From: Chelativorans salis
GTDB taxonomy: Bacteria > Pseudomonadota > Alphaproteobacteria > Rhizobiales > Rhizobiaceae
Length of the DNA stretch: 64,000 nucleotides
NCBI RefSeq assembly: GCF_025336525.1
Contig: NZ_JAOCZP010000003.1
Location: 372,001-436,000, forward strand
Direction: 5' to 3'
Below, in pieces: positions 30,679 to 39,798 of the stretch. The position numbers and the translations under genes are program-made. Each line of letters starts with the position of its first letter. Position 1 is the stretch's first letter. The notes under the pieces are model-generated. The model was not told the origin of the DNA. It was given only the letters and a program-made list of their open reading frames with translations, and searched no databases.

Positions 30679-31401
30679 ATGCAGCTTCGTCCGCTCGCGG
30701 TTTGCGCGATCGTCTTCTTCACCGCGGGTTTGGCGGTCTCGAGCTTCGCCGGTTTCCGCGAATTCATTCCCGGCCTTCTGCAAGGCGCCGCGGTCACCAT
30801 TCAGATCACGGTCGGCGGCTGCATTCTCGCCATGGTCATGGCGCTGATCGCAGCCATGGCTAAGATGTACGGGCCGCTGCCGCTGCGCTGGCTGGCAGTC
30901 GCCTATATCGAGGTCTTCCGCGGCACCTCGGCGCTGGTGCAACTCTTCTGGCTGTTTTTCGTCCTGCCGCATTTCGGCATTCTGCTCGATCCGCTGACGG
31001 TCGCCATCACCGCGCTCGGCCTCAATGTTGGCGCCTATGGCGCGGAAGTGGTGCGGGGCGCCGTAAATGCGGTGCCGCGCGGCCAGTGGGAGGCTTCCGT
31101 TGCGCTCAACATGCCGCGAGCCCTGTCGCTCAGGCGCATCATCCTGCCGCAGGCCTTTGTCGCCATGATCCCGCCGTGGGGAAACCTGTTCATCGAGCTG
31201 TTGAAGGCCACGGCGCTAGTCTCGCTGATCACCATCTCAGACCTGACCTTCAAGGCGCAGCAGATGAACCAGACCACCTTCCGCACGGTCGAGATATTCA
31301 CCATCGTGCTCGTCGTGTATCTGGCCCTTTCGGTGCTGATCACGGTCGGCACGCGCACGCTCGAAACCTTCGCCGCTCGCGGCATCGCACGGGGGAGGTA
31401 G
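30679..31401 (+). CDS. ehuC: Ectoine/hydroxyectoine ABC transporter permease EhuC
   Basis: A 240-residue His/Glu-type amino-acid permease subunit with about five membrane segments. It has FRGTSALVQLFWLFFVLP and the cytoplasmic EAA loop (GQWEASVALNMPRALSLRRIILPQA) that docks on EhuA. Together with EhuD it forms the membrane channel of the ectoine importer. The product name follows the gene order ehuB-C-D-A and the downstream eut genes. It ends 3 bp before ehuD. Confidence 0.9.
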   Translation: MQLRPLAVCAIVFFTAGLAVSSFAGFREFIPGLLQGAAVTIQITVGGCILAMVMALIAAMAKMYGPLPLRWLAVAYIEVFRGTSALVQLFWLFFVLPHFGILLDPLTVAITALGLNVGAYGAEVVRGAVNAVPRGQWEASVALNMPRALSLRRIILPQAFVAMIPPWGNLFIELLKATALVSLITISDLTFKAQQMNQTTFRTVEIFTIVLVVYLALSVLITVGTRTLETFAARGIARGR

Positions 31402-31404
31402 GCC

Positions 31405-32082
31405 ATGTTCTGGGACTGGAACTATGTCTGGGAGATCACGCCGACGCTTTTGAGAGCATCGGTCGTCACTATCCAGGCCACTCTGCTGGGCTTCGCGCTC
31501 GCGGCCGTGCTCGGACTGGTGCTCGCCATCCTGCGCATGTCGAAGACGGGCTGGATCTCCGTGACGGCCGCCGGCTTCGTCGAATTCATCCGCTCGACGC
31601 CGGTTCTCATCCAGATCTTCTTCATCTTCTTCGTCTTCCCGGAGTTCGGCGTCGTGCTCCCGGCGATGACGGCCGGTGTCATCGCTCTCGGTCTGCACTA
31701 CGGCTCCTACTGCTCGGAGGTCTACCGGGCGGGGCTGGAAAACGTGCCGAGGGGCCAGTGGGAAGCCTCCACGGCGCTCAACCTGAGCCCGTACATCACC
31801 TTCCGCGACATCATCATCCCGCAGGCGATCCCGCCCGTAGTGCCGGCACTCGGCAATTATCTGGTGGCGCTGTTCAAGGAAACGCCGCTTCTTTCAGCCA
31901 TCGCCGTGCTGGAGCTCATGCAGACGGCGAAGATCCTGGGTTCCCAGAGCTTCCGCTACGTCGAGCCCATCACACTGGTCGGCGGCTTCTTCCTGGTCAT
32001 GAGCCTGATAGCGGCCGCCTTTATCCGCCAGGTGGAAACATATCTTAACAGAACCCTGCGCAACCCCGGAGGCGCGCGATGA
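31405..32082 (+). CDS. ehuD: Ectoine/hydroxyectoine ABC transporter permease EhuD
   Basis: Second permease subunit, 225 residues. It starts with the EhuD-like [18 protein letters not shown], contains the [20 protein letters not shown] segment and an EAA loop ([20 protein letters not shown]). GGGGGAGG precedes the ATG. The stop overlaps the ehuA start as ATGA, so the two are translationally coupled. No anomaly is seen. Confidence 0.9.
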   Translation: MFWDWNYVWEITPTLLRASVVTIQATLLGFALAAVLGLVLAILRMSKTGWISVTAAGFVEFIRSTPVLIQIFFIFFVFPEFGVVLPAMTAGVIALGLHYGSYCSEVYRAGLENVPRGQWEASTALNLSPYITFRDIIIPQAIPPVVPALGNYLVALFKETPLLSAIAVLELMQTAKILGSQSFRYVEPITLVGGFFLVMSLIAAAFIRQVETYLNRTLRNPGGAR

Positions 32083-32855
32083 CCACACCCATGGTCAAAT
32101 TCGACAATGTGACCAAGAGCTACGGCACGCTGACGGTTCTCGATTCGCTCAATCTGGAGATCGCGCCCAACGAGAAAGTCGCCATCATCGGCCCGTCCGG
32201 CTCCGGCAAGACAACAGTGCTGCGCATGCTGATGACGCTGGAGCGCATCAATGACGGCGTCATCTATGTCGACGGCGATCCGCTGACGCATATGCAGAAG
32301 AACGGCAAGCTGGTGCCGGCCGACGAGCGCTATCTGCGCAAGGTGCGCGGCAATATCGGCATGGTGTTCCAGCACTTCAACCTATTCCCGCACATGTCGG
32401 CGATGAAGAACTGCATGGAAGCGCCGATCCATGTTCTCGGCCTGTCGAAGAAGGAAGCCGCCGAGCGGGCGGCGGAACTGCTCGACATGGTCGGCCTCGG
32501 CGACAAGAAGGACCAGTATCCGAGCCAGCTTTCCGGCGGTCAGCAGCAGCGCGTGGCGATCGCCCGGGCGCTTGCCATGCGGCCCAAGGTGATGCTGTTC
32601 GACGAGGTGACTTCAGCGCTTGATCCCGAGCTTGTCGGCGAAGTCCTGAACGTAATCCGCAAGCTCGGCACGGAGCACAACCTGACCATGCTCATGGTCA
32701 CGCACCAGATGGGCTTCGCGCGCGAATTCGCCGACCGCGTGTGCTTCTTCTACGGCGGCAAGATTGCCGAGGCAGGCAAGCCGGACGAGATATTCAACGA
32801 ACCGAAGGAAGAGCGTACGCGGCAGTTCCTGAGCGCGGTCCTAGAGGCCAACTGA
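32079..32855 (+). CDS. ehuA: Ectoine/hydroxyectoine ABC transporter ATPase EhuA
   Basis: Nucleotide-binding subunit of the importer, 258 residues. Walker A GPSGSGKT at 38-45, signature LSGGQQQR, Walker [14 protein letters not shown] and switch His in MVTHQMGFA. An acidic insertion around [18 protein letters not shown] is typical of the EhuA subgroup. The stop codon shares its last A with the eutB ATG (TGATG). Confidence 0.93.
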   Translation: MTTPMVKFDNVTKSYGTLTVLDSLNLEIAPNEKVAIIGPSGSGKTTVLRMLMTLERINDGVIYVDGDPLTHMQKNGKLVPADERYLRKVRGNIGMVFQHFNLFPHMSAMKNCMEAPIHVLGLSKKEAAERAAELLDMVGLGDKKDQYPSQLSGGQQQRVAIARALAMRPKVMLFDEVTSALDPELVGEVLNVIRKLGTEHNLTMLMVTHQMGFAREFADRVCFFYGGKIAEAGKPDEIFNEPKEERTRQFLSAVLEAN

Positions 32856-33871
32856 TGCAGGATGCGTTGTCACTGGCGGACGTTCTGGCCGCGCGTCAGA
32901 GGATGGAGGGTGCCGCCACCCTCGACACGCCGCTCGTCTCCTCCCCGTTCCTGAGCAAGGTTGCCGGCAGCGACGTGCTCCTGAAACTGGAGATCACGCA
33001 GGCGACCGGCGCCTTTAAGCTGCGCGGGGCGGCAAGTGCCGTGGCATTGCTGCCGCCGGAGACGGCAGGGGTGACCTGCTGCTCCACCGGCAATCATGGG
33101 CGCGGCGTGGCCTATGCCGCGGCAAGGCGGGGCCTGCGCGCCGTCATCTGCATGTCCACTCTGGTGCCGCGGTCCAAGGTCGACGGCATCCGCGACCTCG
33201 GTGCCGAGGTGCGCATCGCCGGCAAGAGCCAGGACGAGGCGCAGGCGGAAAGCGAAAGGCTCGTGCGGGAAGAAGGCCTGACGGAGATCGCGCCCTTCGA
33301 CGCCCTGCCCGTCATCGCGGGCCAAGGCACCATCGGGCTGGAGCTAATGGAGCAGCGGCCGGACCTGGAGACCGTGCTGATCCCGCTATCGGGCGGCGGG
33401 CTTGCCGGCGGCATCGGCTTTGCGCTGAAGCGCATGAAGCCGTCGATCCGCGTCGTCGGCATCACCATGGAGCGGGGGGCGGCGATGTACGCGGCGTTGG
33501 AGACCGGTCGGCCTGTGGAGGTGACGGAGGTGGAAAGCCTGGCCGATTCGCTGGGCGGCGGCATCGGTACCGACAACCGCTACTCCTTCGAACTGTGCCG
33601 CGAATGCCTGGACGATGTTGTGCTCGTTTCCGAGGAAGAGATCTACCGCGCCATGCAGGCGCATTATTTCGAGGACCGCATCGTCTGCGAGGGCGCGAGC
33701 GCTGTGGGCGCGGCGGCGCTGATGGCCGGCAAGCTCGGCACGGTGAAAGGCCCCGTCGCCACCATCGTCACGGGCCGCAACGTCGACATGGCGGTCTACA
33801 CCGACATCATGAACGGTCGCGACATCAAGCTCGGCGACTATCTCATCAAGGGCTCTTCTTATGCCGCGTGA
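32855..33871 (+). CDS. eutB: Hydroxyectoine utilisation dehydratase EutB
   Basis: A PLP-dependent threonine dehydratase-like enzyme (338 residues) proposed to act with EutC in converting hydroxyectoine to ectoine. PLP lysine K55 lies in GAFKLRGA; the phosphate-binding loop is LSGGGLAGG. ATG at 32855 is used because the open frame upstream overlaps ehuA and the TGATG junction matches coupling. The next gene, eutC, overlaps it by 11 bp. The usual partner eutA is not found in the window, so the hydroxyectoine branch may be incomplete or use another enzyme. Confidence 0.9.
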   Translation: MQDALSLADVLAARQRMEGAATLDTPLVSSPFLSKVAGSDVLLKLEITQATGAFKLRGAASAVALLPPETAGVTCCSTGNHGRGVAYAAARRGLRAVICMSTLVPRSKVDGIRDLGAEVRIAGKSQDEAQAESERLVREEGLTEIAPFDALPVIAGQGTIGLELMEQRPDLETVLIPLSGGGLAGGIGFALKRMKPSIRVVGITMERGAAMYAALETGRPVEVTEVESLADSLGGGIGTDNRYSFELCRECLDDVVLVSEEEIYRAMQAHYFEDRIVCEGASAVGAAALMAGKLGTVKGPVATIVTGRNVDMAVYTDIMNGRDIKLGDYLIKGSSYAA

Positions 33872-34850
33872 CATCTTCATCCTCACCGAAAACGAGCTGC
33901 GCAACGCCGTCCGTCTCGACGTGAAGGCCGTCGACGTGGTGGAGGAAGCCTTCGCCGCCCTCGGCACCGGAAAGGTGGTCATGCCGCCGATCCTCTCGAT
34001 GGCCATCCCCGAGGCCAATGGTGAGGTGGACGTGAAGACGGCCTACATCCCCGGTTTCGACGGCTTCGCCATCAAGGTCAGCCCCGGCTTCTTCGACAAT
34101 CCGAAACTCGGCCTGCCGAGCCTCAACGGGCTGATGATCCTGTTTTCAGCGAAGACCGGCCTAGTGGAGGCGTTGCTGCTCGACAATGGCTATCTCACCG
34201 ACGTGCGCACGGCTGCAGCCGGCGCTGTCGCCGCCCGTCATCTGGCACCGCAAGCGGTGGAGACGGCGGGCGTGATGGGCACCGGCGTGCAGGCGCGCCT
34301 GCAGATCGAGGCGGCGCATCTCGTGCGGCCCTTCAAGCGGGTGCTGGTGTGGGGCCGTAATGCGGAAAAGGCCGCGGCCTGCGCCAAGGATATCGCCGCC
34401 AGCCTCGGCATTGAGGCCCGCGCGGAGAAAGATCCCGCCCGTCTTGTCGCCGAAAGCCAGCTCGTCGTGACGACGACACCGGCGGAGGAGCCGATCTTGA
34501 AGGCCGACTGGCTGCACCCTGGGCTCCATATCACCGCCATGGGCTCGGACCAGGAGGGCAAGAACGAGATCGACCCGAGGGCGCTCGTTGCGGTTGACCT
34601 CTATGTTGCCGACCGCGCCAGCCAATGCGAGAAGCTGGGGGAACTGCGTTCGGCCATCGCCGCGGGAGTGTGGAAAGGTGGGACGCCGGCAGAGCTGGGA
34701 GGGATCCTTCAGGGCCAGCCGGGGCGCGCGAACGAGGACCAGGTGACGATCTGCGACCTCACCGGCACCGGCGCGCAGGATACGGCGATTGCGACGTTTG
34801 CACTGGCCGAGGCCAAGGTGGCGGGTGCGGGGAGCGTTATCGAGAGCTGA
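33861..34850 (+). CDS. eutC: Ornithine cyclodeaminase-like protein EutC
   Basis: A 329-residue member of the ornithine cyclodeaminase/mu-crystallin family with a dimerisation N-terminal part (VKAVDVVEEAFAALGTGKVVMPP), substrate-loop K in FAIKVSPGFFDNP, and a Rossmann NAD-binding core (VMGTGVQARLQIEA). In ectoine clusters this protein is EutC, acting with EutB on hydroxyectoine. It overlaps eutB by 11 bp. Assignment as EutC rather than a true cyclodeaminase rests on context. Confidence 0.9.
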   Translation: MPRDIFILTENELRNAVRLDVKAVDVVEEAFAALGTGKVVMPPILSMAIPEANGEVDVKTAYIPGFDGFAIKVSPGFFDNPKLGLPSLNGLMILFSAKTGLVEALLLDNGYLTDVRTAAAGAVAARHLAPQAVETAGVMGTGVQARLQIEAAHLVRPFKRVLVWGRNAEKAAACAKDIAASLGIEARAEKDPARLVAESQLVVTTTPAEEPILKADWLHPGLHITAMGSDQEGKNEIDPRALVAVDLYVADRASQCEKLGELRSAIAAGVWKGGTPAELGGILQGQPGRANEDQVTICDLTGTGAQDTAIATFALAEAKVAGAGSVIES

Positions 34851-34900
34851 GAAATGTGGGGGCTGGTTTTTGTCGCCCCTACCCGCAGGATCACGCCAAG

Positions 34901-35401
34901 ATGCTCAAACTCGACGACCGCGACCTGAAAATCCTCTCCATCCTGCAGAAGGAAGGCCGCATCTCAAAGGCGGCGCTTGCCGAGCGCGTCAACCTGACGC
35001 CGGCGCCATGCTGGGAGCGGCTGAAGCGGCTGGAGAAGGCTGGTGTCATCACTGGCTACCACGCGGACGTGGCGCTTGCCCGAGTCGCGCCGCACGTCGT
35101 CGTCTTCATGGCTGCCGAACTGGAAGGGCACCGGGCGGAAAACTTCCAGCTTTTCGAGCGCTGGGTGCAGAAGGTCGACGAGATCGTCGGCTGCTGGGCC
35201 GTCGGCGGCGGCTTCGACTACATCCTGCAGGTCGTCGCCCGCGACATCGACGGCTATCAGCGCCTGGTGGACGGGCTTCTGGAGGCACGCGTCGGGCTTG
35301 TGCGCTACTTTACCTATATCGTCACGAAGCCGGTGAAACAGCCCAAAGCCATGCCCCTATCCTCCCTACTTGGGGACCCATCTGGGCGCCAGAAGGATTG
35401 A
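34901..35401 (+). CDS. AsnC/Lrp family regulator (DoeX-like)
   Basis: A 166-residue feast/famine regulator: N-terminal helix-turn-helix (LDDRDLKILSILQKEGRISKAALAERVNLTPAPCWERLKRLEKAGVI split over about 4-50) and a C-terminal RAM ligand-binding domain (about 65-150). Members next to ectoine-degradation genes are called DoeX or AsnC and bind pathway intermediates. ATG at 34901 is chosen because the protein starts directly with the family N-terminus. A 118-bp gap separates it from the dehydrogenase gene, which may hold its own operator. Confidence 0.9.
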   Translation: MLKLDDRDLKILSILQKEGRISKAALAERVNLTPAPCWERLKRLEKAGVITGYHADVALARVAPHVVVFMAAELEGHRAENFQLFERWVQKVDEIVGCWAVGGGFDYILQVVARDIDGYQRLVDGLLEARVGLVRYFTYIVTKPVKQPKAMPLSSLLGDPSGRQKD

Positions 35402-35519
35402 TCGGCAAGCGCCCGTAAATTCAGAAGAATCATCGGCGGCAGGCGGCATTTCCCTTGGAAAATTTGCCGCCGAAAACCCCATCTCAAGGGAAGAATAGAA
35501 CCCGCCAGGGAGTGAGCCG

Positions 35520-37004
35520 ATGTCTGCCCTTGCCGCCCTTGAAAAAACTGCCCTTTCCGCCTTGCGTGACCCGCGCCTCTTCCGCGAGTACGCCTATGTC
35601 GGCGGCCGCTGGATCGCCGCGCCCGGCGACGCGGCTATCGACGTCCTGAACCCCTCCGACGGCGCCCGCATCGGCTGTGTGCCGGCACTCACGTCAGCGC
35701 AGGCGGACGAGGCAATCGCCGCCGCGCATCAAGCCTTCACCGGCTGGGCCGCGCGCCTGCCGCAGGAGCGCGCGGAGCTTCTGAAGCGCTGGCACGCCCT
35801 GATCGTCGAGGCGCGTGAGGATCTGGCGCACCTCATGGTGCTGGAGCAGGGCAAGCCCCTCTCCGAAGCGCGCGGCGAGATCGATTATGCCGCCTCATTC
35901 GTAGAGTTCTATGCCGAAGAGGCCAAGCGCCTGAACGTGGAGAGCGTCACCTCGCACCTGACCGATGCGGAGATGCGGATTTCGCGCGAGCCGGCGGGCG
36001 TGGCGGGGCTCGTCACGCCGTGGAATTTCCCGTCCGCCATGCTGACGCGAAAGGCCGCGGCGGCACTGGCCGCCGGCTGCACGGTGGTCGCCCACCCCTC
36101 CTCCGAAACCCCCTTCTCCGCCCTGGCGCTCGCCGAGCTTTCCGAGCGCGCCGGCCTGCCCGCTGGCGTCTTCAACGTTCTCACTGGTAAGGCTGCGGAA
36201 GTCGTTGGCGCGATGACCGCCTCGCGCCATGTCCGCATCGTGTCATTCACCGGCTCGACGGAGATCGGCCGCCTGCTCTATGGCCAGTCCGCACCCACGG
36301 TGAAGAAGCTGGTGATGGAGCTTGGCGGACACGCCCCCTTCATAGCCTTCGCCGACTGCGACCTCGAACGGGCGGTGGAAAGCGCGATCACCGCGAAATT
36401 CGCCACCTCCGGCCAGGACTGCCTAGCCGCCAACCGCTTCTATATCGAGCGCCCGATCTACGAGGCCTTCGTCGAAGCCTTCGCCGAAAAGGTGCGTACG
36501 CTCACCGTCGGTCAGGGCCTCGAGGACCCGGACATCGGTCCGCTCATCAACGCCCGCGCGTTGAAAAAGCAGGAGGAGCACGTGGCCGACGCACTTGAGA
36601 AGGGCGCGAGGCTGGTTGCCGGCGGCAAGGAAGCCAATGCCGGCGAGAACTTTTTCCTCCCGACGGTGCTGGCCGACGTGCCGGAGAACGCGCTGATTTT
36701 CCATGAGGAGACCTTCGGCCCTGTCGCCGCCTTCGCGCCCTTCGACGCGGAAGACGAGGTGCTTGCCCGCGCCAACGACACCGAGACCGGGCTCGTCGCC
36801 TACCTGCACACGCGGGATTCCGGCCGCATCGCCCGGCTGTCGCGCGCGCTCGAATTCGGCATGGTGGCGGTCAACCGCACCAAGATCACCGGCGCGCCCA
36901 TACCCTTCGGCGGCATCAAGCAGGCGGGGCTTGGCCGGGAAGGCTCGCGAATGGGGATGGAGGAGTTCACCAACGTCAAATATGTCTGCCGCGACATCGG
37001 CTGA
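35520..37004 (+). CDS. Aldehyde dehydrogenase, probable aspartate-semialdehyde dehydrogenase (DoeC/Ssd)
   Basis: An NAD(P)-dependent aldehyde dehydrogenase, 494 residues. Catalytic Cys is in GQDCLAANRF, the general-base Glu in MELGGHAPF, and the cofactor loop in FTGSTEIGRLL. NPSDGARIG and PWNFPSAM are also family marks. In ectoine degradation the DoeC/Ssd enzyme oxidises L-aspartate semialdehyde, produced by the aminotransferase, to aspartate. A succinate-semialdehyde dehydrogenase is the nearest alternative by sequence; context favours the ectoine role. Confidence 0.9.
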   Translation: MSALAALEKTALSALRDPRLFREYAYVGGRWIAAPGDAAIDVLNPSDGARIGCVPALTSAQADEAIAAAHQAFTGWAARLPQERAELLKRWHALIVEAREDLAHLMVLEQGKPLSEARGEIDYAASFVEFYAEEAKRLNVESVTSHLTDAEMRISREPAGVAGLVTPWNFPSAMLTRKAAAALAAGCTVVAHPSSETPFSALALAELSERAGLPAGVFNVLTGKAAEVVGAMTASRHVRIVSFTGSTEIGRLLYGQSAPTVKKLVMELGGHAPFIAFADCDLERAVESAITAKFATSGQDCLAANRFYIERPIYEAFVEAFAEKVRTLTVGQGLEDPDIGPLINARALKKQEEHVADALEKGARLVAGGKEANAGENFFLPTVLADVPENALIFHEETFGPVAAFAPFDAEDEVLARANDTETGLVAYLHTRDSGRIARLSRALEFGMVAVNRTKITGAPIPFGGIKQAGLGREGSRMGMEEFTNVKYVCRDIG

Positions 37005-37016
37005 GGAGCGCTGCAC

Positions 37017-38231
37017 ATGTTCGCGAATCCTTTTACCGACGAAGAGCTGGGCCAAAGGCTGGAGGCAGTGCGCAGCGCCATGGAAGCGCGCAGCCTCGAC
37101 ATGGTGCTGCTCTCGACGCCCGAGAACATCTTCTATCTGACTGGCCTCGACCACTGGGGCTATTTCGCGCCGCACCTTCTGATCGTGCCGCCCGAGGGCG
37201 ACATGGTGCTGGTGACGCGGCAGATGGAGCGCGTCTCCATTGAAAAGCAGGTTCGCAACGCCCTCTTCCACGGCCATGCCGACAACGAGACGGCCGCCGA
37301 CCTCGCCGTGCGTTTCCTGAAAGATTCCTTCGTAGCGAAGGAGCGCTCGCGCGCGGTGCTGAAGGCGGTTGTGAAGGAGATCGAGGAGCAGGCCGACGGC
37401 GCCTTGCGCATCGGCGTGGAGACTTGGTCATCGGGCCATTCCTACGGCTTCGGCCATGCGCTGCGCGAGAGCCTGCCGGACGTCCACTGGGCCGATATCA
37501 CCGGCCTGGTCGACAATCTGCGGCTTGTCAAATCGCCCCTGGAGCAGGACCTGATGCGCAGGGCCGCCGCCATATCGGACATCGCGGCCGAGGCAGCCAT
37601 CGCCGCCATCCGCGACGGGGCGAGCGAGCGCGATGTGGTGGCCGAATGCCATGCCACGATGATCCGCGCCGGCGGCGAGGTGCCCGGTTTCGGCCCCTTC
37701 ATCCGCCCAGGCAAAAGGCTGGGCGAGGAGCACACGACCTGGGGCGACGGCGTCTATCAGGACGGGGAGCCAGTGTTCATCGAGCTGTCGGGCTGCGTCA
37801 GCCGCTATCATTCGCCGCTCGGCCGGCTCGTCCATGTCGGCTCCATCCGCGACGAGGACGCCCGCATGGCGGAAGTGTCGCGCCAGGCTTTCGACGCGGT
37901 GCTTAGCGCGCTGCGCCCCGGCGTGCTTGCGCGCGACGTCTATGCAGCCTGGCAGGCCATCGTCGACGAGGTGGGGCTTTCCCACTATCGCCGCCACCAC
38001 TGCGGCTATTGCGTCGGCATCGGCTTCCCGCCGTCATGGACCGGCGGCAACCGCGTCACCGGCTTGCGCCATGATTCGGATCTCGAAATCCGCGAGGGCA
38101 TGACCTTCCACATCCTCTCTTGGCTGATGGGCACGGGCAAGGGCGACTTCTTCGTCTCCAACGCCGTGTTGCTCGGGCCGGACGGGACGGAAGTCCTCAC
38201 CAAGACGCCTCTCGGCCCAACCATCAGATAG
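37017..38231 (+). CDS. Second M24 family protein (Xaa-Pro dipeptidase/creatinase-like)
   Basis: A 404-residue M24 protein with an N-terminal creatinase-like domain (VLLSTPENIFYLTGLDHWGY) and a pita-bread domain. The segments FIELSGCVSRYHSPLGRLV and HHCGYCVGIGFPPSW sit where M24 active sites lie, and one usual metal Asp appears replaced (IELSG). It resembles the ectoine hydrolase at 28262 only distantly. It is placed between the dehydrogenase and aminotransferase genes, 12 bp and 9 bp from them, so it belongs to the pathway operon. Candidate roles are a second ectoine-ring hydrolase or a step replacing EutA or EutE. Confidence 0.85.
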   Translation: MFANPFTDEELGQRLEAVRSAMEARSLDMVLLSTPENIFYLTGLDHWGYFAPHLLIVPPEGDMVLVTRQMERVSIEKQVRNALFHGHADNETAADLAVRFLKDSFVAKERSRAVLKAVVKEIEEQADGALRIGVETWSSGHSYGFGHALRESLPDVHWADITGLVDNLRLVKSPLEQDLMRRAAAISDIAAEAAIAAIRDGASERDVVAECHATMIRAGGEVPGFGPFIRPGKRLGEEHTTWGDGVYQDGEPVFIELSGCVSRYHSPLGRLVHVGSIRDEDARMAEVSRQAFDAVLSALRPGVLARDVYAAWQAIVDEVGLSHYRRHHCGYCVGIGFPPSWTGGNRVTGLRHDSDLEIREGMTFHILSWLMGTGKGDFFVSNAVLLGPDGTEVLTKTPLGPTIR

Positions 38232-38240
38232 GAGACATCC

Positions 38241-39611
38241 ATGCTGCTGAAGAACGACCAGCTCGACCAGTGGGACCGGGAGAGTTTCTTCCATCCCTCC
38301 ACGCACCTCGCCCAGCATGCTCGGGGGGAAAGCCCGAACCGCATCGTCACCGGCGGCAGCGGCGTCTATATCGAGGACCGTGACGGCAAACGCCTGCTCG
38401 ATGCCTTCGCCGGGCTCTACTGCGTCAACGTCGGCTACGGGCGCACGGAGATCGCCGAGGCCATCGCCGCCCAGGCGAAGGAGCTTGCCTACTATCACGC
38501 TTATGTCGGCCACGGCACCGAGGCCTCGATCACGCTGGCGAAGATGATCCTCGATCGGGCGCCCGAGAACATGTCCAAGGTCTATTTCGGCCTTGGCGGG
38601 TCAGATGCCAATGAGACCAACATCAAGCTCATCTGGTACTACAACAACATCCTCGGCCGGCCCGAAAAGAAGAAGATCATCTCGCGCTGGCGCGGCTATC
38701 ACGGCTCCGGCCTGATGACCGGCTCGCTGACGGGGCTGGAGCTGTTCCACAAGAAGTTCGACCTGCCGCTGGCGCAGGTGGTCCATACGGAAGCGCCCTA
38801 CTACTATCGCCGTGCGGACCTTGCCATGAGCGAGGAGAATTTCACGGCGCATTGCGTGGCCGAGCTCGAAGCGCTCATCGAGCGCGAGGGGGCCGATACC
38901 ATCGCCGCCTTCATCGGCGAGCCGGTGCTGGGCACGGGCGGCATCGTGCCGCCGCCGGCAGGCTATTGGCAGGCGATCCAGAAGGTCCTGAACAAGCACG
39001 ACATCCTGTTGATCGCCGATGAGGTGGTCACCGGCTTCGGGCGGCTCGGCTCCATGTTCGGCTCGCACCATTACGGCATCGAGCCGGACCTGATCACCAT
39101 CGCCAAGGGCCTCACTTCGGCCTATGCGCCGCTGTCGGGCTCCATCGTCGGCAAGAAGATGTGGCAGGTGCTCGAAAAAGGCACGGACGAGAACGGCCCG
39201 ATCGGCCATGGCTGGACCTATTCCGCCCATCCCATCGGCGCGGCTGCCGGCATCGCCAATCTGAAGCTGGTCGACAGCCTCGGCCTGGTGACGAATGCCG
39301 GCGAGACGGGCGCCTATTTTGTCGAGGCCATGAAGAATGCTCTGGGTGCCCATCCCCATGTCGGCGATGTCCGCGGTGAAGGCATGTTGTGCGCCGTCGA
39401 GTTCGTGGAAGACCGGGACAGCCGCCGTTTCTTCGACCCGGCGCAAAAGATCGGCCCGCAGGTAGCCGCCGCCGTCCTCGCCGAAGGCGTCATCGGTCGC
39501 GCCATGCCGCAGGGCGACATCCTCGGCTTCGCCCCGCCGCTGTGCCTGACGCGGGCCGAGGCGGACAGGGTCGTGGATGCAACGGCGAAGGCTGTGAAGG
39601 CGGTGTTTTAG
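38241..39611 (+). CDS. Class III aminotransferase, probable diaminobutyrate transaminase (DoeD/Atf)
   Basis: A PLP enzyme of 456 residues. PLP-binding D260-E261 (LLIADEVVTGFGR) and Schiff-base K289 (TIAKGLTSAY) are present, as are the cofactor stretch FGLGGSDANETNIKL and GEPVLGTGG. In ectoine degradation this enzyme converts L-2,4-diaminobutyrate to aspartate semialdehyde for the dehydrogenase at 35520. Other omega-amino donors are possible for the family. It closes the rightward arm, and a repeat-rich gap follows. Confidence 0.9.
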   Translation: MLLKNDQLDQWDRESFFHPSTHLAQHARGESPNRIVTGGSGVYIEDRDGKRLLDAFAGLYCVNVGYGRTEIAEAIAAQAKELAYYHAYVGHGTEASITLAKMILDRAPENMSKVYFGLGGSDANETNIKLIWYYNNILGRPEKKKIISRWRGYHGSGLMTGSLTGLELFHKKFDLPLAQVVHTEAPYYYRRADLAMSEENFTAHCVAELEALIEREGADTIAAFIGEPVLGTGGIVPPPAGYWQAIQKVLNKHDILLIADEVVTGFGRLGSMFGSHHYGIEPDLITIAKGLTSAYAPLSGSIVGKKMWQVLEKGTDENGPIGHGWTYSAHPIGAAAGIANLKLVDSLGLVTNAGETGAYFVEAMKNALGAHPHVGDVRGEGMLCAVEFVEDRDSRRFFDPAQKIGPQVAAAVLAEGVIGRAMPQGDILGFAPPLCLTRAEADRVVDATAKAVKAVF

Positions 39612-39614
39612 CGC

Positions 39615-39798
39615 TCTTTCTCCCCTTGGAGGGGGAGGTGTCGAGCGAAGCAAGGCGGAGGGGGGCGGCGGCGACCGCGTGCCGGCGTTTGAAGTTCAGC
39701 CTATGCGCTACCTGAATATGAAAGCGCGGCGCCGCGACCACCCGAACCCGCCGGTAACCGGCGGGCCCACCCTCCCCTCAAGGGGGAGGGAGAGGGCG
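39615..39798. repeat. Repeat-rich intergenic stretch after the ectoine island
   Basis: It contains two imperfect inverted units, CTCCCCTTGGAGGGGGAG (39620-39637) and CCCTCCCCTCAAGGGGGAGGG (39770-39790, counted with its outer C), and a near-continuous palindrome CCCGCCGGT/ACCGGCGGG (39747-39765). No gene is seen. The composition matches mosaic intergenic repeats found in many rhizobial genomes, and one hairpin probably terminates the aminotransferase transcript. Confidence 0.65.
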
